A DNA stretch of 64,000 nucleotides, taken from NCBI GenBank assembly GCA_025370055.1, contig CP073041.1:4992272-5056271 (forward strand), given 5' to 3'. The stretch is from Woronichinia naegeliana WA131 (GTDB lineage Bacteria > Cyanobacteriota > Cyanobacteriia > Cyanobacteriales > Microcystaceae). The notes below the pieces were generated by a model. It was not told the DNA's origin. It was given only the letters and a program-made list of their open reading frames with translations, and did not search any database. Position 1 is the first letter of the stretch. The number at the start of each line of letters is the position of its first letter. A program made the position numbers and the translations under genes. This document shows positions 59,891 through 64,000 of this stretch, piece after piece.

Positions 59891-61488
59891 CTGGACAGTG
59901 GGAAGTTCTCGAGGCGTGTAAGTGGAGAAAAGAAAATCGGACATCCGATACAAAAGAGTGCCGTTATGTCCGAAACTGGCTGATATAAGAAAATCGATAG
60001 CCAGTGCTATCTATCAATTATGCAACTATGTCAGCGACTAGAGCAAATCCTCAATAATCTCCGTCCAGCCTTTAGCCGAGAAGCAACGTTCCAATGGTTT
60101 ATCCTGTTAGTCTGGGGAGTAGTGCTCAACAGCCAACCCAGCGCAATAACTAGCTATGTCAATGCCATTGGCTGAACAGAGAGCTACTACAATCAGGCTC
60201 TACATTGGTTTGATTCCAAGGCGTTTAGGGTCGAAGGACTAACTTTACAATGGTCAAAGTGGCTAAGTCAGCATGAAAGTCTATACAGAATTAAAGGGAA
60301 ACGGGTGTATGTGGGTGATGGCATCAAAGTGGGGAAAGAAGGACGCAAGATGCCAGGTGTAAAACGACTACACCAAGAATCGGAAGATGTGTCCAAGCCA
60401 GAGTGGATAAGGGGTCATTACTTCAATGCCTTGAGTATTTTGGTGGGAGTAGGGAAAGCCTGCTTTGCCTTGCCCTTAGTGTTGCGGCTAGACGATGGCA
60501 TCAAGTCCAAAGCAACCGAGAAGGGGGAGGGAAAAGGCAAAAAAAAGGTGAAGACGAGCCTGGTGACAAAAATGGCTGACCTTTGTGTTACTTACGCAGA
60601 GGCAGGGAGTTATGTAATTTTGGATGCTTATTTTGCTTGCGAACCAGTGCTCAAAAGTTTTCGCCAGAACGCCTTGCATCTAATCACAAGAGTGCGTTGC
60701 TCCACCGTCGCCTATGCCCCCTTTTGTTCCGTGCCGACGCTGACGGGGAGAGGACGACCACGGATTTGGGGGAGTTCGATAAAACTAGAAAAGCTGTTCG
60801 CTCTGGCGGCGGACTTTCCGACAGCTAAAGTCTGGCTCTATGGTCAACAAGTCACGGTTTCTTATCAGTGCTTTGAGTTCCACTGGGATAGTCCCCATCA
60901 GCTCGTCAAGTTTGTTCTGACCCAATTGCCTAACGGACGACGACTGATTCTGCTTTCTACTGATCTCTGTTTGACTGGACCTGAGATTATTGCCGCTTAC
61001 GGTCTCCGATTTAAGATTGAAGTCACTTTTCGTCAATTAGTCCATCTTTTGGGCAGCTTTGCCTATCGTTTTTGGCTTAAGAGTCTTCCTACTTTACCTA
61101 CCTGGCCCAGCAATCTTATCCTCAGTGACTATCCACAAGCTGTTCAGACTCAGATTTTAAACAAGGTAGAAGCCTTTGAGCGTTTTGTTAACCTTAATGC
61201 CATTGCTTTAGGGCTACTTCAAATTCTCGCCTTAGAGTTACCCCAGGGGATTTGGGCTAATTTTCCTCGATGGTTTCGGACATTACCATCCCATGGCTAC
61301 CCTAGTGAACGGATTGCTCAACTAGCCCTTCAACATCAAGCCCAAATGATTTTTCCTCAAAGTCCACCCAGTCTGCTTTTGCCTAAATTCCTTACCGCTA
61401 AACTTGCCTCTTCCTCAAGCCCTGATATGCTTACTTTCGTCGCATAGTCATTACCTTATCTGGCATCCATAAACTTCCCACTGTCCAG
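59891..61488 (+). mobile_element. IS4-superfamily element, copy 3 (full length)
   Basis: 1598 bp with inverted ends CTGGACAGTGGGAAGTT and duplication TTAGAGA (59884-59890, 61489-61495). It gives the reference ends for copies 1 and 2, and is the innermost and most recent layer of this nest. Confidence 0.94.
60020..61447 (+). pseudogene. IS4-superfamily transposase with premature stop (copy 3)
   Basis: The native start MQLCQRLEQIL is at 60020. A TGA at 60173-60175 stops the frame after 51 codons (NAIG-stop where copy 1 has NALGLTESYY). From 60305 (MYVGDGIKVGKEGRK) the frame is open for 380 residues with all catalytic blocks. The sequence differs from copies 1 and 2 at many positions, so it is a separate subfamily. 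Confidence 0.87.
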
Positions 61489-62637
61489 TTAGAGAAAAAG
61501 TATCCGATTGGTTCAGGTGTTACGGAAGCAGCTTGTAAGACGTTGGTCAAACAACGATTATGTTGTTCAGAGATGCGATGGAAGGAAAAAGGAGCAGGAA
61601 TTATTTTGAGCCTACGAGCTTTGGTATTGACCAAGGAACGATGGAGTCAATTTTGGGCAAAACTTGATCAATATGGGTTCCCTGTAGAACCCTGATTACA
61701 ACAGCTTTTATCAACTAAAGGTCGCACCCTTCAAGAATCCCATGCTCCTCAATGCTTGGTAAATTAACCCAAACAAAGGGAATAGACTACTCGCTGCTAC
61801 CCCATCCACAATGTTGCGAATCTGTTCTACTGTTGGTATTTTTTCTAGTCCAAACAACCTCTGAGCATTATCTCGCCCACAACGGCTGTTAAGCTGACGT
61901 TGGTACTCTAAAAATGACTCATTTTGCATAAAAAAGGCGGCAAATGCCCCCAGTATCGCCTCTCTTAGACTATATTTCGTTGCATTACTAACCGAACGGG
62001 GGTCATCTATCTTCCCAATGACCTCGTTTAAACAGTGAACGATTCCGTCAAAACTTAGGTCGTTTACTTCCATCTTTCTCTCTGCAAAATCAGTAGACAC
62101 TTTTCTCTTTATTCATAACTTCCTATAGGTCAAAGTTTTTCTGTCTCTATTTATACCATTTGAATTTGGAATTGCTGAACATAATCGTTGTTTGACCAAC
62201 GTCTTACAAGCTGCTTCCGTAACACCTGAACCAATCGGATACTTTTTCTCTAAGTATTCAGCATAATCCATTTGATGCTGATGATTCTCGTAATAAGTAA
62301 TCGCCGCTTGTAGTTTCTCGGTAAGATTCTTAGAATGACTTTTTTCTTCTTTGACTTCTTTCATCAGATTTAGCAGTTCTCCTGCTTTTCCTTTTTCATG
62401 CTTGAGTTCTCGACAATTTTCAGTCAACCATTCTTTTTGTTTTGACACTGTATTCGGATGCAACGCTTCTGCCAAGGCACCTAAGTAACCAGAGGCATGA
62501 TAGAAATCTAATATCTGTTCTTCCGTTTGCTTTTCTAAAAACTTCCAATTTGATTCTGCCCCGTCTGCTATCCCGACCAATGTTGCCTCTGGATAACGGT
62601 TTTTCGCTCGCTCAATTTCTCTTTCTAATCTTTCTAG

Positions 62638-62960
62638 TCGCGCTGACGCGCTAAAGGCCGCCAAATGCGGTGTAAATTTGGCGGTAAAGAAGCAAATATT
62701 GACAAGCCTCCTGCCGAGTGGCTACGGACTATGGAGGCTCTATGTCGGTTCCTACGTTGGTCTCCACCAGAGCGTATTGTCCTGATTATCGCAGATTCCT
62801 GAATGAGTTTTCCAACCGACATATCGGGGGAAGTACAGAGCTTGGCGACTACCAGAATAGACTTTTGAAGGTCTAGGACTTCACTACAACACTCCCTTGA
62901 CTACGAGAAACGAACTACTTAAACAGGTCTCGATCCGCATCAAAGAGACATGGCAAAAGG
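62638..62960. other. non-coding block with a hairpin beyond the IS complex
   Basis: No convincing gene. It starts with the near-palindrome CGCGCTGACGCGC (62640-62652) and an inverted repeat CCGCCAAAT/ATTTGGCGG (about 62659-62685). The 62-codon frame at 62634-62822 has no coding character. The block may contain a structured RNA or regulatory leader on the minus strand, but I recognise none. Confidence 0.4.
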
Positions 62961-63419
62961 CTAGAGTTCTTTCAACAGGAGGCTAATAAACTTATTAAGC
63001 ACCTTTACGGTCTCCTTGTAATACTTGGATTGTTCCCCAACCGACAAAATCTTCATCCCAAGAACCCGATCTCGAAGCTGATGTAGCAGATCACGATCAA
63101 GTTGCTTAATACCTGAAAACATATCTAGTTGTTGAGGATTTCCATGATTAGAGAAAGAAGTCTTACCCTCCATGTCCGATAGCTGAAGTCGCAATACTGC
63201 CATCTCGTCTTTCAGTTTCTCGTTTTCTTTTTCCAAACTCTCATGTAATACATGGTTTAATGCAAAATGTTCAATCAAATCTGCCCTTGTAATACGCTGT
63301 TTGTCGGCTATATTTCCTAGCATTTCCCATGTTGAATCTGTCGCCCGAATGCTTCTGACAGGACGAAGCTCATTAGACTTTTGAATAAATTTACCGTTGT
63401 CACCACGAATGCGGGTCAT
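62961..63419 (-). CDS. small protein with N-terminal DNA-binding-like region and coiled coil
   Basis: The 152-residue product starts MTRIRGDNGKFIQKS. Residues 15-55 (VRSIRATDSTWEMLGNIADK then QRITRADLIEHFA) look like a ribbon-helix-helix type DNA-binding fold. A heptad-rich stretch (LEKENEKLKDEMAVLRLQL, about 58-85) suggests dimerising coiled coil. Such proteins are typical of plasmids and integrated elements. It lies 75 bp downstream of the next gene on the same strand. Family not recognised. Confidence 0.6.
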   Translation of the reverse strand: MTRIRGDNGKFIQKSNELRPVRSIRATDSTWEMLGNIADKQRITRADLIEHFALNHVLHESLEKENEKLKDEMAVLRLQLSDMEGKTSFSNHGNPQQLDMFSGIKQLDRDLLHQLRDRVLGMKILSVGEQSKYYKETVKVLNKFISLLLKEL

Positions 63420-63493
63420 ACCGAGTAATACATGAAAGTCAGAGGATTGATTACCGAAAGGATAGCACTATCCATGTATTACTTGATTATTTA

Positions 63494-64000
63494 TTATTTT
63501 TCATCTTCAAGATAGAACCGTCCTCGTCTAGCTTGCTCTAAGCGATACCTTGCAAAACTTATTTTTTCAGTAAAGTCAATTGGATTTGGAACATGGTTCG
63601 GAGGCAAAACTTGCTTGGCGGCCATTTTTATGGCGTTTATGGGGTGCATCCCGTTTTCTATGTTGTTTGCTGCTGTCTGACAAATCGCAGCATAATCAGC
63701 CAAATCAGTAATAGGAAAATAATCACGAAGTAATTCATTTTCACTAACAGGCTTACCTAAAGAAGACTCCAGCCTTTGCCTCATGTCAGAAGCCTTCTCT
63801 CCTGTAAGAACAAGATTGACTTCGTTGTGGACTCGTCCAAAGAATATCCCTGTTTCTTTAGAACGTGGGTTGTATTGGTTGGATGCCTCTAAAAACGACT
63901 TTACCTGATCTGTCAGTGCTGTCCTGCTAGAATTTTTCAATTTATCACGCATAGCAATCCTGTCTATATCTGCTTCCATCTGAGCAGGAGTATAGCCAGA
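63494..64000 (-). CDS. accessory protein of unknown function (partial, N-terminus outside window)
   Basis: An ATG at 63979 gives 161 residues, but the frame continues upstream to the window edge (SGYTPAQMEADIDRIAMRD), so the true start is probably outside. The product is mostly helical and charged, with ETGIFFGRVHNEVNLVLTGE in the middle. No signal, membrane segment or known motif is seen. Together with the downstream gene it looks like accessory (plasmid- or phage-type) content. Confidence 0.55.
   Translation of the reverse strand, partial: SGYTPAQMEADIDRIAMRDKLKNSSRTALTDQVKSFLEASNQYNPRSKETGIFFGRVHNEVNLVLTGEKASDMRQRLESSLGKPVSENELLRDYFPITDLADYAAICQTAANNIENGMHPINAIKMAAKQVLPPNHVPNPIDFTEKISFARYRLEQARRGRFYLEDEK

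Larger units (their letters stand above)
58782..61695 (+). pseudogene. ISKra4-family transposase, copy 2, frame-switched and interrupted
   Basis: The same two overlapping frames as at 10418 (switch near 59092-59105), then an IS4-type element is inserted after MDYAEYLE; the C-terminal codons follow at 61489-61695. One late difference against copy 1 (CSEMRWKE for CSGMRWKE). Confidence 0.88.
58735..61729 (+). mobile_element. ISKra4-like element, copy 2, split by an IS4-type element
   Basis: Ends GGGTGTGACCTTTAG (one base different from copy 1) and CTAAAGGTCGCACCC, duplication TTCAAGAA (58727-58734, 61730-61737). It is interrupted at 59891-61488. Confidence 0.93.
57741..62100 (-). pseudogene. 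DDE transposase of the CAGCAATTCC element, interrupted and frameshifted
   Basis: The N-terminal part (start 62100: FAERKMEVNDLSFDGIVHCL, YSLREAILGAFAAFFMQNE) ends at 61738 with SMGFLK. The frame resumes at 58734 with AYEILRGNLLVAMDGTNYYS (probable first catalytic Asp), GDDLYS (second) and RTRWRTENENHNILKNRGY (Glu region), ending at 57741. A one-base shift near 58590 (IIA / PVIVSPDHES) is an extra lesion. The spacing and R-E-K signature suggest the IS4 superfamily; the exact family was not resolved. Confidence 0.8.
57648..62177 (-). mobile_element. CAGCAATTCC-ended IS (IS4-superfamily-like), split by ISKra4-like copy 2
   Basis: The ends CAGCAATTCCAAATTCA are flanked by the 9-bp duplication AACATAATC (57639-57647, 62178-62186). 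Without the nested ISKra4-like element and its duplication it is 1527 bp. It is the only full-length relative of the 264-bp element at 10225-13577. Confidence 0.88.
57474..62637 (-). mobile_element. ISKra4-like element, copy 3, split and truncated
   Basis: The 3' end (GGGTGCGACCTTTAGTTGAT) starts at 57474 inside IS1182-like copy F. After 174 bp it is interrupted by the CAGCAATTCC element (57648-62177) and resumes at 62178. Similarity to the intact copy stops at about 62637, so roughly 800 bp of its 5' half are missing. Confidence 0.88.

Noticed and set aside
62634-62822. 62-codon minus-strand frame
   Set aside because: Unusual composition (many Arg and Ser), crosses the break at 62637, and lacks a ribosome binding site.
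1-64000. CRISPR arrays, tRNA or rRNA genes
   Set aside because: No regularly spaced short direct repeats and no cloverleaf or rRNA-like sequence were seen. Repeats present are all explained by IS copies or the dispersed elements listed.

Overview
The window looks like chromosomal DNA of a bloom-type unicellular or colonial cyanobacterium (Microcystis/Woronichinia/Synechocystis-like; genus is inference). The evidence is psb27, a CpcS/CpeS-type phycobiliprotein lyase beside a HEAT-repeat protein, a GyrB intein at the site known from Synechocystis GyrB, and frequent GCGATCGC (HIP1) octamers in the host genes but not in the insertion sequences (IS).

Layout. 1-9751: housekeeping genes: solute-binding lipoprotein (partial), lyase, HEAT protein, hisS, an acidic protein of unknown role, and gyrB carrying two inteins, both inside TOPRIM catalytic motifs. 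9810-10160: a strongly structured non-coding block, possibly a HEARO/omega-type RNA. 10225-23505: IS complexes in which elements sit inside elements. 23603-40097: a DNA-processing island: an AddB-like nuclease (minus strand), a lone antitoxin, a PHP-ATPase of the TrlF type split by an IS630-type element, a small unknown gene, Uma2, SbcD, SbcC, Uma2 and an AddA-like helicase-nuclease. 40293-46149: a third IS complex that broke a Uma2 gene. 46455-53423: housekeeping genes: HpnI-like glycosyltransferase, a frameshifted small membrane protein, SppA, Psb27, DNA polymerase I and an HNH protein. 53779-62637: an IS complex nested six deep in the C-terminal end of an RTX-type protein gene. 62638-64000: non-coding DNA and two accessory-type genes of unknown role, the last running off the window.

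Seven IS types are present. They are: an IS1182/IS5-like element (eight copies, 4-bp ANNT duplications); ISKra4-like (three copies, 8-bp duplications); an IS4-superfamily element with CTGGACAGTG ends (three copies, 7 bp); two IS630 types (TA); an IS1-like element (two copies, 8 bp); and a CAGCAATTCC-ended element (9 bp) with a 264-bp non-autonomous relative. Matching target duplications let the insertion order be read directly.

Functional reading. Apart from the mobile elements, the main accessory content is DNA-end processing (AddAB-like, SbcCD) beside a PHP-ATPase gene that has no HIP1 sites and looks like a transferred defence-type gene. That gene is interrupted 34 codons before its end, and removing the IS630 element plus one TA restores a 926-residue frame. 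No tRNA, rRNA or CRISPR array was seen.
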